Origin: Dyella sp. M7H15-1
GTDB lineage: Bacteria > Pseudomonadota > Gammaproteobacteria > Xanthomonadales > Rhodanobacteraceae
Length of the DNA: 64,000 nucleotides
Assembly: GCF_004114615.1 (NCBI RefSeq)
Contig: NZ_CP035300.1
Span: 1,302,001-1,366,000, forward strand
Direction of reading: 5' to 3'
The notes under the pieces were generated by a model, which was not told where the DNA came from, did not search any database, and saw nothing but the letters and a program-made list of their open reading frames with translations. Positions 8,606 through 17,351 of this stretch are shown here, piece by piece. Made by a program: the position numbers and the translations under genes. Each line of letters starts with the position of its first letter. Position 1 is the stretch's first letter.

Positions 8606-9922
8606 TTAATCCACCAAAGTCGGTTGACGTACGGCGCAGTGAGCGACGCAACGCTCGATCGTGTCGAAGTCGTGCAGGCCGTACCAGAACACTTTCCAGC
8701 GTTCCTGCTTGTAGCAACCATCCGATTCGGCGTAATAAAAGTGATTCACCTGGTTGCCATGGCGTGACCGCCAGAACAAGCTCGGGTTTTCCTCGCGCAT
8801 CACCAACCATACCGCGCGTCCCAGACCTTCGCCCTTGGCATCATCGAGCACTGCGAATTTATCCAGATAGATCAAGCCGTCCTCGTTGGTGAGGATCATC
8901 GCGGCGCGATAGTTTTCGCTGACGTAGATGCGATAAGGCGTAGTGCGTTCGAAATAATCGTCGACCACCTTGCAGCCGAAGCTGGATTCGATCAGCGTGC
9001 GCATGCGTGCATGATCCACGCCTTCCCAGCTTTCGAAGCAGAACACTTTCTCGCCCCGGCGCACCAGCGTGCCGGAACCTTTGTGCGTAAACAGCTCTTT
9101 CGCCAGCTCCGACGGACGCGTAATCGACACCGACGACGTCAGTGGCAGGCCTTGCAGCAAATCGGCGATCTGCTCGATCTTCACGCGCATGCCGCCATTG
9201 ATCCAAGACTGGGCCATCAGGTGATCGTATTCGGTGCTCAGGTTGATCGAATCGATGACCTGTCCCCGGTCATCCAGCAGACCGCCGGTGCCGGTAAGGA
9301 AGATGATCTTGTACGGTTCCAGCACACGCACCAGTTCGTTAGCGGCGAAGTCGGCATTGATGTTGAGGAACTGGCCTTCGTCGGTTTCGCCAAGGCTGGC
9401 GATCACCGGGATGGAGCCTGCACGCAAACTGGCCTCAATCGGTGCAAGGTTGATGCTATCGACCTTGCCGACCATGCCGTAGACGTCTTTGTCCAGGAAG
9501 CTGGACATGAAGACGCCGGAGGGCACCGAGGTGGCGCGCGTATTCATCGCTTGCAAGGCTTCCACCAGTCGCAGGTTCTGCTGCTGGAACACGCGGCGCA
9601 CAATGCCCAGCGCCTTGGGCGAGGTAACACGTAACCCGTTGACGGTCTGCTTGGTGATGCCGGCCGCCTGCAGTTCTTCATCCAGCTGAGGGCCGGCACC
9701 GTGCAACACGATCGGTGTCAAGCCGACCTGCTGCAGGAAGGTCAGCGATGACGTGAGGTCGGCCAGCTCGTCGCGCAGTACGGCGCCGCCGACCTTGACC
9801 ACAGCGAAGCGCTTGGCATCAAGCTGCGAAAAGCGCTTGAGGTATTGCTGGATTTCCTTGGCGCTGCCCATGGCGGAGAGCAGGCGCACAATGGTCTGGC
9901 GGGTGGTCTTATGCGCTTCCAC
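8606..9922 (-). CDS. argB: Bifunctional N-acetylglutamate kinase / N-acetylglutamate synthase
   Basis: The first roughly 290 residues are an amino-acid kinase domain (VVKVGGAVL near 41-49, [12 protein letters not shown], an [12 protein letters not shown] site and IFLTGTGGL). The last roughly 145 residues are a GNAT domain of the NAT/DUF619 type (for example [18 protein letters not shown] and GEGLGRAVW). Fused kinase-synthases of this kind are known from Xanthomonas and from fungal and animal mitochondria. One protein would thus acetylate glutamate and phosphorylate the product, and arginine would be expected to inhibit it; a stand-alone argA is not needed. The start at 9922 overlaps the end of argE' by 14 bases. 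Confidence 0.93.
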   Translation of the reverse strand: MEAHKTTRQTIVRLLSAMGSAKEIQQYLKRFSQLDAKRFAVVKVGGAVLRDELADLTSSLTFLQQVGLTPIVLHGAGPQLDEELQAAGITKQTVNGLRVTSPKALGIVRRVFQQQNLRLVEALQAMNTRATSVPSGVFMSSFLDKDVYGMVGKVDSINLAPIEASLRAGSIPVIASLGETDEGQFLNINADFAANELVRVLEPYKIIFLTGTGGLLDDRGQVIDSINLSTEYDHLMAQSWINGGMRVKIEQIADLLQGLPLTSSVSITRPSELAKELFTHKGSGTLVRRGEKVFCFESWEGVDHARMRTLIESSFGCKVVDDYFERTTPYRIYVSENYRAAMILTNEDGLIYLDKFAVLDDAKGEGLGRAVWLVMREENPSLFWRSRHGNQVNHFYYAESDGCYKQERWKVFWYGLHDFDTIERCVAHCAVRQPTLVD

Positions 9923-11057
9923 GGTTCACGATCTCGTAGATGGTTTCGGCGTATTTTTGCAATTGATCGAGGGCAACCCATTCGTCGGCAGTGTGCGCTT
10001 GGGCGATATCGCCAGGGCCGTAGACGAAGGCGATGTAGCCGCCCGCAGAGAACAGCGCGGCTTCGGTCCAGAAGTTCACGGCATTGCCGACCGGAATGCC
10101 CAATTCATCGGCGATATCGCGTGCGGCAAGGCGCCTTGTTTCGGCGGTAGCGGTATCGCCAGCTGGCAGGGAATCGCCACGGAACAACTCGGTGTAGCTC
10201 AGCGGTTGCGGTTCGACCAGGGTGCGGAAGGTTTCCAGCAGGTGATCCGGTTTCATACTGGGCAGCGGACGGAAGCCAAAACGCACATCCGCCGTCGGCG
10301 CAATCATGTTGGCCTTGATGCCGCCTTCGACGCGACCGACGTTGAAGCGCAAACCGGTCAGGCCGCCGAAACGCTCGCGTGATTGACGCTCCACGTAATC
10401 CAGTGCCGCACTGCCCCAACGGATCGCCTGATGCAACGCGCTGTCGTTGGGGTGCTGCTCGCCGGAAGCATGGCCTGCCTGCCCAACAAAACGCATCTGC
10501 ACGGAATGAATGCCTCGATGTGCCAGCACGGCTTCGCCGCAGGTCGGTTCAGCGACAATCACCGCGTCGTAAGGATGCCCCTCCTTGAGGAAGGCAGCGA
10601 TACAGCGTGGGTCGTTGGCCTCTTCATCCGTGGACAACAGCAAGGCCATATCGCCAGATGTGGCCTTGGCCACCGCCAGCAACGCCGCGGCCGCACCTTT
10701 GATGTCGCTTGCGCCAAGGCCAATTGCGCGATCAGCCGTCACCGTGAGGACGTGCGGATCCTGGGTCCAGTGCGGCGAATCGGGCACGGTATCCAGATGC
10801 ACATTGAACAGATATTTCGGCTTGCCGCGCACGGCATACAGCGTCACCGCGCCCGCGCCATGATCGGCAACGCTCATTTCAAAACCGGGCAGATGTTCGC
10901 GCAAATAATCGAAAATACCGCCGGTGTCGATTTCGCGCGGCGGATTGCGCGTATCGAACGACACCAAAGCACGCAAATGCGTCAGCGTCGCATCGAGCAA
11001 TGCTGCTTCCCCGATTCCCGATTCCCGATTCCCGATTCCCACGCTCCCAGCACTCAT
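9909..11057 (-). CDS. argE': N-acetylcitrulline deacetylase (ArgE' type)
   Basis: This M20-family metallopeptidase-like enzyme would remove the acetyl group from N-acetylcitrulline in the route that uses ArgF'. The 382 residues show [12 protein letters not shown] (first metal ligands), LSTDEEAND (catalytic Glu) and [13 protein letters not shown]. The ATG at 11057 overlaps the argG stop as ATGA, which supports this start. Residues 7-17 are encoded by a simple tandem repeat (GGGAATC units, 11009-11040), so the N-terminal tail looks like a later addition. Assignment to acetylcitrulline rather than acetylornithine rests on the presence of an acetylornithine carbamoyltransferase in the same set. 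Confidence 0.85.
   Translation of the reverse strand: MSAGSVGIGNRESGIGEAALLDATLTHLRALVSFDTRNPPREIDTGGIFDYLREHLPGFEMSVADHGAGAVTLYAVRGKPKYLFNVHLDTVPDSPHWTQDPHVLTVTADRAIGLGASDIKGAAAALLAVAKATSGDMALLLSTDEEANDPRCIAAFLKEGHPYDAVIVAEPTCGEAVLAHRGIHSVQMRFVGQAGHASGEQHPNDSALHQAIRWGSAALDYVERQSRERFGGLTGLRFNVGRVEGGIKANMIAPTADVRFGFRPLPSMKPDHLLETFRTLVEPQPLSYTELFRGDSLPAGDTATAETRRLAARDIADELGIPVGNAVNFWTEAALFSAGGYIAFVYGPGDIAQAHTADEWVALDQLQKYAETIYEIVNRGSA
11009..11040. repeat. Tandem GGGAATC repeat inside the argE' N-terminus
   Basis: On the + strand CCCGATT units repeat four times in a row, and the reading frame of argE' passes through them as a Gly/Ile/Asn/Arg/Glu/Ser tail. A relative of this repeat (GGGACTC units) sits inside valS at 25046-25078. 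Confidence 0.8.
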
Positions 11058-12274
11058 CGGTTCACCTCAGCCCACAAGGTGCTGCTCATGCCGAACAGCT
11101 TGATGAAGCCTTCCGCCTCAGCCACGCCCCAGTCTGCCGCCTGCGCATAGGTAGCGCCCTTGGCATTGAGGATATGACGGGATTCGACGGCGATTGCATT
11201 GACGACGCCGCCGGTGGTTTCCAACGTGACATCGCCGTTGACGGTTGCCTGGCTGGACGCCAGAAAAGCTTCGAGGTCGGTCTTGAGCGGATCGTGGTAG
11301 AAGCCCTCGTACACCAGCTCCACCCACTTGCGTGCGACGTCCGGCTTGAAGCGATTCTGATGCTTGGTGAGCACGGCTTCTTCCAGTGCACGATGCGCGA
11401 CCAACAATGCGGCAAGACCTGGCGCTTCGAAAATGATGCGACCCTTCAGGCCAATGGTGGTGTCGCCGGTATAGATACCGCGGCCCACACCGTATTGCGC
11501 CAGCAGTGTGTTGAGCTTGGCGAGCATCTTGTGGCCGGCGATCTTCTCGCCATCCAGCGCCACCGCCTCGCCGTTGACGAAACTGATCTTCAGGCGCAAC
11601 GATTTGGACGGCCATTCGGCGCGCGGCTTGCACCAGCCCATCGCACCTTCGCCCGGCGCCTGCCAGCGGTCGATCTCGCCGCCAGACATGGTCAGGCCGA
11701 GCAGGTTTTCGTTGATGGTATACGCCTTCTGCTTGGCACGCACGCCAAAGCCGAGGTTTTCCAGATACTTCTGCTCGTAGGCACGAACTTCCGTGTGTTC
11801 TTTCTGGATTTCGCGGATCGGCGCGACGATCTCGTAATCGCCCTGCCCCTTCACTGCCAGGTCGAAACGCACCTGGTCATTGCCCATGCCGGTGCAGCCG
11901 TGCGCAATCGCCTTGGTACCCAGCTCGGCGCAGCGCTTCAATGCCGCGTCCACGATCAGGTAGCGGTCGGACACCAATAACGGATACTGCGACTGGTAAC
12001 CCTCGCCAGCCCACACGAATGGTTTGACGAAGCCATTCCAGATCGCCGGGCCGCCGTCGATGGTCTGATGGCTGACCGCCTTCAGTTCCTTGGCGCGCGC
12101 TTCGATGTAAGCGCGCTCTTCATCGTCCACGCCACCGGTGTCGGCGAACACGGTATGCACGGCCCAGCCGCGTTCTTGCAGGTAGGGAATGCAGAAACTG
12201 GTGTCGAGGCCACCGGAAAAGGCGAGAACGATGTTTTTGTTGTGGCTGACGGGACTCGGGGTGGCATTCGACAT
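11054..12274 (-). CDS. argG: Argininosuccinate synthase
   Basis: The enzyme joins citrulline and aspartate with ATP. The 406 residues begin after a short polar lead with the PP-loop SGGLDTS (20-26), followed by [24 protein letters not shown] and MSGGEIDRW, all characteristic. It heads the tight block argG-argE'-argB-argC. An A+T-rich gap of about 100 bases separates it from the PaiB-type gene and could hold its own promoter, for example a weak TTGTTC, 18 bases, TAATAC pair on the minus strand. Confidence 0.95.
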   Translation of the reverse strand: MSNATPSPVSHNKNIVLAFSGGLDTSFCIPYLQERGWAVHTVFADTGGVDDEERAYIEARAKELKAVSHQTIDGGPAIWNGFVKPFVWAGEGYQSQYPLLVSDRYLIVDAALKRCAELGTKAIAHGCTGMGNDQVRFDLAVKGQGDYEIVAPIREIQKEHTEVRAYEQKYLENLGFGVRAKQKAYTINENLLGLTMSGGEIDRWQAPGEGAMGWCKPRAEWPSKSLRLKISFVNGEAVALDGEKIAGHKMLAKLNTLLAQYGVGRGIYTGDTTIGLKGRIIFEAPGLAALLVAHRALEEAVLTKHQNRFKPDVARKWVELVYEGFYHDPLKTDLEAFLASSQATVNGDVTLETTGGVVNAIAVESRHILNAKGATYAQAADWGVAEAEGFIKLFGMSSTLWAEVNR

Positions 12275-12370
12275 AGCAATGACCTCAGTAAAGCTAAAAA
12301 GTATTAGTTAGAAAATAGACAAGAGAACAACCATCGAGCAATTAGGGGTGAGTAGGCCGACTGATGTTTC

Positions 12371-13000
12371 TCACCCATGACGACGCTCCTCGGCTTGTTG
12401 CATCAGGTCGGCAAGCTCGGCATCGCGCAGTCCTTCCCGCTCACCCAGTCCCCTGACCACACCGGCACGATTGGCATCAGGATGGTTCTGGCTCAACTTG
12501 AACTTGCCTTCGATCCGATCGATGCTGATTTCCAGCCCGACGATGGTCTTCAGCATTTTCTGGATGTAATCTTCCGGCGCATCGCTGACCTGCCAGGGCC
12601 TGGGTTGTGACGCTTCGTGACGGTCCGTCAGCCGCTCGAGAAAGCCACGCAGCCAGGCTTTGTCTTCGATCACTCGCAAACGGCCGTGCACATGCACCAC
12701 GGCGTAATTCCAAGTCGGCACCTCGCGCCCGGTTTCATGCTTGCTCGGATACCAGTGGGGACTGATGTAGCCGTTGGCTGCCTGGAACATCACCAGCACT
12801 TGCGCGCCGTCAGCCTTGGTCAGTTCATTGCCGCGCGCAACGTGCCCCTGCAGCAAGCCGTCACCCGCCAGTTCCAGCGGCAGATGATTGGCTGTCAGCC
12901 CTCCGGCTCCATGCATGACCACGGTGCCGAGCGGATAGTCGCGAATCAGCGCATGCAGCACATCGATGCGCGTTTCGTGGAAGGATTTGGGCAGGTACAT
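12371..13000 (-). CDS. PaiB-type FMN-binding protein (putative transcriptional regulator)
   Basis: The 209-residue product has the PaiB family landmarks: an N-terminal MYLPKSF, HLPLEL, the VMFQAANGYISPHWYPSK segment and VPTWNYAVVHVHG, which form the split-barrel flavin pocket. In Bacillus, PaiB with PaiA was linked to repression of sporulation and degradative enzymes, but most homologues have no proven role. It sits between argF' and argG on the same strand, 15 bases after argF', so it is probably cotranscribed with argF'. A link to arginine control is possible but not shown by the sequence. Confidence 0.85.
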   Translation of the reverse strand: MYLPKSFHETRIDVLHALIRDYPLGTVVMHGAGGLTANHLPLELAGDGLLQGHVARGNELTKADGAQVLVMFQAANGYISPHWYPSKHETGREVPTWNYAVVHVHGRLRVIEDKAWLRGFLERLTDRHEASQPRPWQVSDAPEDYIQKMLKTIVGLEISIDRIEGKFKLSQNHPDANRAGVVRGLGEREGLRDAELADLMQQAEERRHG

Positions 13001-13015
13001 GACGTGTTCTGCGGC

Positions 13016-14023
13016 TCAATGTTGTGCGATCAGCGAGGCCATCACCGCCTTCTGCACGTGCAGGCGGTTCTCTGCTTCATCGACAGCGATGCATGCGGGC
13101 GAATCCATCACCGCGTCGGTCACCTTGATGTTTCGACGCAGCGGCAGGCAGTGGCTGAAAACGCCGTTGTGGGTCAGTGCCATCTTGGCTTCATCGACGA
13201 TGAAATGCTTGTGCGCGTCGCGGATCGGCTTTTCCTGCTCCCAGCGGTCGAAGAACGGCAAAGCGCCCCAACTCTTGGCGTAGACCACGTCGGCGCCGCG
13301 ATAGGCTTCCTCGATGTTATGGCTGACCTTGAGCGAACCGCCGTTTTCCCTGGCATTCTGCTCGCCGAAGGCCATGTAACGCTCGTCCAGCACGTAATCG
13401 GGTGTGGGGCACAGCAGGGTCACGTCCATGCCCATCTTGGTGGCGATCAGCAAGGCGGAATTGGCCACGGCGGTGTTGAGCGGCTTGGGATGATAGGTCC
13501 AGGTCAACACATACTTGCGGCCGCTGAGATCGCCAAAGCGCTCCTTCAGTGCCAGCGCGTGTGCCAGTTCCTGGCAGGGATGAGTGATCGTTTCCATGTT
13601 GATCACCGGCACCGTGGCGTACTGCGCGAAGGCCTTGATCACAGCATCTTCACGGTCCACCGACCAATCCTGGAATTTGGGGAAGGCGCGCACTGCAATC
13701 AGATCGACATAGCGGCTCAGCACACGCGCCACTTCAGCGATGTGTTCTTCGGCTTCGCCATCCATCACCACATTCGGACGAAACTCGATCGGCCATGCGT
13801 CCTTGCCGGGCGACAGCACGATGGCATGGCCGCCGAGATGGAAGGCACCCAGTTCGAAACTGGTGCGCGTACGCATCGAAGGATTGAAGAACAGCAATGC
13901 CATCGACTTGCCAGCAAGCTGCTGACCACATGGCGAGCGCTTGAAAACGGCAGCCTGTTCAAGCAACGCGTCGATTTCAGCGCGGTTGTAATCCTGGGTG
14001 GTTAGAAAATGGCGAAGCGACAT
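13016..14023 (-). CDS. argF': N-acetylornithine carbamoyltransferase (ArgF' type)
   Basis: This transcarbamylase carbamoylates N-acetylornithine instead of ornithine, giving N-acetylcitrulline. The 335 residues hold the carbamoyl phosphate loop SMRTRTSFE (49-57), HPCQELAHAL, and HCLPLRRN near the C-terminus. VMDGEAEEHIAEV and KPLNTAVANSAL are typical of the acetylornithine group described in Xanthomonas. I start at the ATG at 14023; the 13 upstream codons run into the terminator hairpin and are unlikely to be translated. A leader ORF rich in Arg codons and a terminator lie directly upstream, suggesting attenuation. Confidence 0.93.
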   Translation of the reverse strand: MSLRHFLTTQDYNRAEIDALLEQAAVFKRSPCGQQLAGKSMALLFFNPSMRTRTSFELGAFHLGGHAIVLSPGKDAWPIEFRPNVVMDGEAEEHIAEVARVLSRYVDLIAVRAFPKFQDWSVDREDAVIKAFAQYATVPVINMETITHPCQELAHALALKERFGDLSGRKYVLTWTYHPKPLNTAVANSALLIATKMGMDVTLLCPTPDYVLDERYMAFGEQNARENGGSLKVSHNIEEAYRGADVVYAKSWGALPFFDRWEQEKPIRDAHKHFIVDEAKMALTHNGVFSHCLPLRRNIKVTDAVMDSPACIAVDEAENRLHVQKAVMASLIAQH

Positions 14024-14051
14024 CGTTGACTCCAGTCCGAAAAAGCAAAAA

Positions 14052-14073
14052 ACCCGGCGCAAGGGCCGGGTTT
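14052..14073 (-). terminator. Intrinsic terminator in the argF' leader (attenuator candidate)
   Basis: On the minus strand an 8-bp stem (14073-14066 with 14059-14052) and a 6-base loop are followed by a run of T. It ends about 30 bases before the argF' ATG. The outer arm ACCCGGCC (14072-14065) can instead pair perfectly with GGCCGGGT at 14116-14109, which covers the last codons and stop of the leader ORF. The two pairings exclude each other, as in amino-acid attenuators. Confidence 0.7.
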
Positions 14074-14106
14074 TGTCGTCGTATTCACTTGCAACGTGGC
14101 GACAGC

Positions 14107-14211
14107 CTACCCGGCCGAATGTCGGTCCAGCGGTCGACGCGCACGCGAAGTCATGCCAGCGGCCATGCGGGCGCTGGTAAGCACGATAGCGGTATAGACG
14201 GCTGCGGACAT
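14107..14211 (-). CDS. Putative arginine leader peptide for argF'
   Basis: A 34-codon ORF starts with MSAAVYTAIVLT and ends with TSRARRPLDRHSAG; it contains five Arg codons, four of them within the last 12 codons. The stop lies 34 bases before the terminator hairpin. A stalled ribosome at Arg25-Arg26 would leave the segment 14116-14109 free to pair with the first arm of the terminator and prevent termination; a ribosome at the stop would mask it. A GGAA sits a few bases before the ATG, and a second in-frame ATG at 14241 would give 44 residues. Function is inferred from layout only; the peptide itself resembles nothing I know. Confidence 0.5.
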   Translation of the reverse strand: MSAAVYTAIVLTSARMAAGMTSRARRPLDRHSAG

Positions 14212-14296
14212 GGGGATTCCGGGTAGTTGAATTTCAATCATGACTGGATTTGCGTTGCCATGCAACAAAAAACGCCGGCAAGCCGCCAAAACAAAA

Positions 14297-14323
14297 GGTG
14301 ACCGTGCCAGGGCAGCGGTCGCC
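14297..14323 (-). terminator. Terminator of the glycine-zipper gene
   Basis: GGCGACCG and CGGTCACC (minus strand, one G-T type mismatch) form a stem with an 11-base loop, followed by TTTTGTTTT. It lies 22 bases after the stop of the gene at 14345-14923. Confidence 0.65.
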
Positions 14324-14344
14324 TTAGGAAACGGGACGCTTCGA

Positions 14345-14923
14345 TCAGTCCGCAGGCGCCACGTTGACGCGTACGCGCAGGCGTTCACCCGGGTCATAAC
14401 TCAGGCGCGACATATAAACGTCGCCGTGATAACGGTACTCGACGTCATAGCCAATAATCTGGCGCTGCTGCGTAACCTGGCTGTCAGGCTGACAGACGGT
14501 CTGGTCGGAGGTGTAGGTTTGGCCGCCGCTCGAGACAGAATTGCCGACCGCCCCACCCGCTACCGCGCCGCCCACGATAGCGGCGGTGTTGCCACGACCG
14601 TGGCCAATGGTACTGCCGAGCACACCACCCACCACCGCTCCCAGCACCGTGCCGATGCCCTTGTTGCTCGGCGTCTGCTGGGTGACTTGCTGGTCGTAAC
14701 ACTGCTGCGTCGGGGTGGTCGTCTGGACAACACTGTAAACCGGATCGACACGGAGCACATCGGCCCAGGCATAGTGTGCGTTGTCACCACCACCTGCACT
14801 GGGTGGCGGCGGTGCCGCGCCCTGCGGCGGCGGGGGATAGTTGCCGTAGCTGGTCTGCGCCGCCACCACGGCGGACACACTGACCAACACCAGCAACGGG
14901 ATCAACAGCATATTCTTATTCAT
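14345..14923 (-). CDS. Glycine-zipper 2TM domain envelope protein
   Basis: The 192-residue product starts with MNKNMLLIPLLVLVSVSAVVA, a signal peptide, then a Pro/Gly-rich stretch. Residues about 95-130 form two Gly/Ala hairpin segments (GTVLGAVVGGVLGSTIG and AAIVGGAVAGGAVGNSV), the glycine-zipper pattern of 17-kDa surface antigen-like proteins. The C-terminus is a small polar domain. It probably sits in the periplasm or outer membrane; no specific role is known. I chose the ATG at 14923 because the signal peptide begins there; the longer frame adds 22 unsupported residues. Confidence 0.8.
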   Translation of the reverse strand: MNKNMLLIPLLVLVSVSAVVAAQTSYGNYPPPPQGAAPPPPSAGGGDNAHYAWADVLRVDPVYSVVQTTTPTQQCYDQQVTQQTPSNKGIGTVLGAVVGGVLGSTIGHGRGNTAAIVGGAVAGGAVGNSVSSGGQTYTSDQTVCQPDSQVTQQRQIIGYDVEYRYHGDVYMSRLSYDPGERLRVRVNVAPAD

Positions 14924-15152
14924 GGACAACCTCCACAAAGGGGTGGATGAAAGCGCCTTTTGCGCACAGCGAAATTGCAGCAAATTCACGCTGAATCCAC
15001 GCTTAGAAGTACCGCAATTTAGCCCTTTGTTTTGTGTTGAGAATTGTAAATTTCAGAAGCATCTGATGTTGGGCTCCGACTGCCTTTCGGCGGGACCTTG
15101 ATAAGATGTCTGATTCATTTGCCTGTACCAGCCAAGCTGCGGACCCTGCCCC

Positions 15153-16529
15153 ATGCCGATCTCGCTCTATAACAGCCTCAGCCGCCGCATCGAGCCCTTT
15201 GCGCCGCTCGATCCGAATCGGGTGACGGTGTACCTATGCGGACCGACGGTCTACAGCTATGTGCATATCGGCAATGCGCGCGGCCCGGTCGTCTTCGACG
15301 TACTAGTCAAACTGCTGCGCCGCCATTACCCGCAGGTGATCTACGCCCGCAACATCACCGACGTGGACGACAAGATCAACCACGCCGCGATCGAACGAGG
15401 GGTGCCGATCGGCAGCATCACGGGACGCTTCACCAAGGCGTATCGCGAAGACATGGCCAAGCTCGGGATCGCGCAGCCAGACATCGAGCCGTTCGCCACC
15501 CAACATATCGACCAGATCATCCGCATGATCGAAATCCTGATCACTGGCGGACATGCCTACGTGGCGGAAGGCCATGTGCTGTTCGACGTAAGCTCTTACC
15601 CTAACTATGGCGCGCTTTCCGGTCGCGACATCGATGAGCTGATCGCCGGTGCTCGCGTCGAGGTCGCTCCCTACAAGAAAAACCCGACCGACTTCGTGCT
15701 GTGGAAACCCTCCACCCCCGAACTGCCCGGCTGGGACAGCCCCTGGGGACGTGGTCGCCCAGGTTGGCATATCGAATGCTCGGCCATGAGCGCAGCGCAC
15801 CTGGGCGAGACCATCGACATCCACGCCGGTGGCGTGGACCTGCAGTTTCCGCATCACGAGAACGAGATCGCCCAGTCCACCTGCGCCCATGGCGGCAAGG
15901 TGTTTGCGCGCTGGTGGCTGCATAACGGCATGCTCACCTTCGATGGCCGCAAGATGTCCAAGTCGCTGGGCAATGTGCTGCACGTGCATGAGCTGCTCAA
16001 GATGCATCCACCGGAAGCCCTGCGCCTGCTGTTGCTGCGTGGCCACTATCGCCAGCCGCTGGATTGGTCCGATGCGGCCATTGCCCAATCAATCAGTACA
16101 CTGGATGGCTGGTATCGCGTGCTGCGCGAACTCAGTGCGATTGAACTCGATCCTGCTCAACCGCTGCCCGTGCCCGCCCAGCTCGAAGAAACCCTGAGCG
16201 ACGACCTCAACACCCCCAAGGCCCTGGCTGAGCTGTCGTTGCTGGCCGATGCCGCCCGCCAAGCACCTTCCGCTGCCACCAAGGCCGCCCTGCTCGGAGC
16301 GGGTACGATGTTGGGCCTGCTGCAGGACGATGTCGAAGTTTGGTTCAAACAGGCTGGCGGCCAGAACGTGGATGCCGAACACGTGGAGAGTCTGCTGGAA
16401 GCACGCCACGCCGCGCGTGCCGCCAAGGATTTTGCCCGTGCCGATGCTATCCGCAACGAGCTGATGGCCATGGGCGTGATGATCGAGGACGGGGCCCAAG
16501 GCACGCGCTGGAGCATCGTAAAGCACTGA
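15153..16529 (+). CDS. cysS: Cysteinyl-tRNA synthetase
   Basis: A class I synthetase that charges tRNA-Cys. The 458 residues hold the zinc-binding Cys29 in YLCGPTVY, the HIGH box as HIGN just after it, WHIECSAMS (second zinc Cys), HHENEIAQS and the KMSKS loop near residue 267. The C-terminal DALR-like helical region is normal. It stands alone; a 187-bp palindromic element follows and no ordinary terminator is seen before it. It is divergently oriented from the glycine-zipper gene across about 230 bases. Confidence 0.96.
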   Translation: MPISLYNSLSRRIEPFAPLDPNRVTVYLCGPTVYSYVHIGNARGPVVFDVLVKLLRRHYPQVIYARNITDVDDKINHAAIERGVPIGSITGRFTKAYREDMAKLGIAQPDIEPFATQHIDQIIRMIEILITGGHAYVAEGHVLFDVSSYPNYGALSGRDIDELIAGARVEVAPYKKNPTDFVLWKPSTPELPGWDSPWGRGRPGWHIECSAMSAAHLGETIDIHAGGVDLQFPHHENEIAQSTCAHGGKVFARWWLHNGMLTFDGRKMSKSLGNVLHVHELLKMHPPEALRLLLLRGHYRQPLDWSDAAIAQSISTLDGWYRVLRELSAIELDPAQPLPVPAQLEETLSDDLNTPKALAELSLLADAARQAPSAATKAALLGAGTMLGLLQDDVEVWFKQAGGQNVDAEHVESLLEARHAARAAKDFARADAIRNELMAMGVMIEDGAQGTRWSIVKH

Positions 16530-16540
16530 TTCGGCTCTAG

Positions 16541-16727
16541 GGATGCTCTGATCTATTCCACGCACCCGGCATGACGTCCTTTAAATTCAAGATGTGGTGG
16601 CCGCATTGTCTGCGCGTGTGGCTGCGGCCCAACGGTGAAGGCAGACTGACTGTCTGTCGAGACGTTGGGCCGCAGCCACACGCGCAGACAATGCGGTGAC
16701 GGGTACGCGGAATAAATCAGAGCATCC
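16541..16727. repeat. 187-bp palindromic element with perfect 33-bp arms
   Basis: Positions 16601-16633 and 16664-16696 are perfect 33-base inverted repeats around a 30-base loop that itself contains a CAGAC/GTCTG hairpin. The outer arms 16541-16567 and 16701-16727 match at 24 of 27 positions. The whole would form one long, branched hairpin in DNA or RNA. It fills the gap between cysS and sufE. A MITE with long arms is the simplest reading. Confidence 0.8.
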
Positions 16728-16758
16728 CCAGCATGGCGATCCGCGCGATAATAGGCGC

Positions 16759-17193
16759 ATGAACACGATTGCCAATGCCAGCGCCACCCAGGCTCAACAA
16801 GACATTGCCGAGGAATTTGCCTTTTTCGGTGACTGGACCGAGCGCTACCAATACCTGATCGACCTGGGCAAGCAGTTGCCGCCCTTCCCCGAAGAATGGA
16901 AGACCGAGGAATACCGCGTGCACGGCTGCCAGTCCATGGTGTGGTTGATACCCAGTGGCGACGCTTCACAGATGCACTTTGACGCCACCAGCGATTCGGC
17001 GATTGTTTCCGGGCTGATTGCGCTGGTGTTGCGGGTGTACTCCGACCGCTCCGCTGCCGAAATCGTCGCCACCGAACCGGAGTTTATCCGGCAGATCGGG
17101 CTGGCCAAGCATTTGTCACCCACCCGTTCGAACGGTTTGGCAGCCATGTTGGCGAAGTTGAAGGCGCATGCGGCGGCGCTGGAAGCTGCGTAG
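16759..17193 (+). CDS. sufE: SufE family cysteine desulfuration protein
   Basis: SufE accepts persulfide sulfur from a cysteine desulfurase and passes it to Fe-S cluster assembly. The 144-residue frame shows EFAFFGDWTERYQYLIDLGK, EEWKTEEYRVHGCQSMVWL with the acceptor Cys in HGCQS, and SPTRSNGLAAM, all typical. I start at the ATG at 16759; the upstream frame extends into the palindromic element. No other suf gene is adjacent. A shared terminator lies beyond a repeat, between this gene and dksA. Confidence 0.92.
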   Translation: MNTIANASATQAQQDIAEEFAFFGDWTERYQYLIDLGKQLPPFPEEWKTEEYRVHGCQSMVWLIPSGDASQMHFDATSDSAIVSGLIALVLRVYSDRSAAEIVATEPEFIRQIGLAKHLSPTRSNGLAAMLAKLKAHAAALEAA

Positions 17194-17250
17194 GGATGAA
17201 ATCCCAGCCTCGTTAGGCTCAAAGAAAGTTGGGATTTCGTCCCAGCCTAC
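17190..17250. repeat. Inverted repeat pair of the GTAGG-TGGGAT type
   Basis: GTAGGGATGAAATCCCAGCC at 17190 is mirrored by GTTGGGATTTCGTCCCAGCC at 17228 and ends in TAC. A related pair occurs at 59807-59876. These look like REP/BIME units; the first overlaps the last codon of sufE. Confidence 0.65.
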
Positions 17251-17315
17251 AAAACTGGAAAAACAAGCATATGAGAGCGCCAAACCTCCCAAATTGAGCA
17301 ATGGCCCACAAAAAC

Positions 17316-17346
17316 AAAAAGCCCCGCTCTCGGCGGGGCTTTTTCG
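17316..17346. terminator. Bidirectional terminator between sufE and dksA
   Basis: AAAAAGCCCCGC and GCGGGGCTTTTT form a strong stem with a short loop and T-runs on both strands. It can end transcription of sufE from the left and dksA from the right. Confidence 0.85.
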
Positions 17347-17351
17347 TGGAA

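Noticed and set aside
12617-14005. 462-codon frame antisense to argF' and the PaiB-type gene
   Set aside because: It spans two real genes on the other strand and has no coherent motif.
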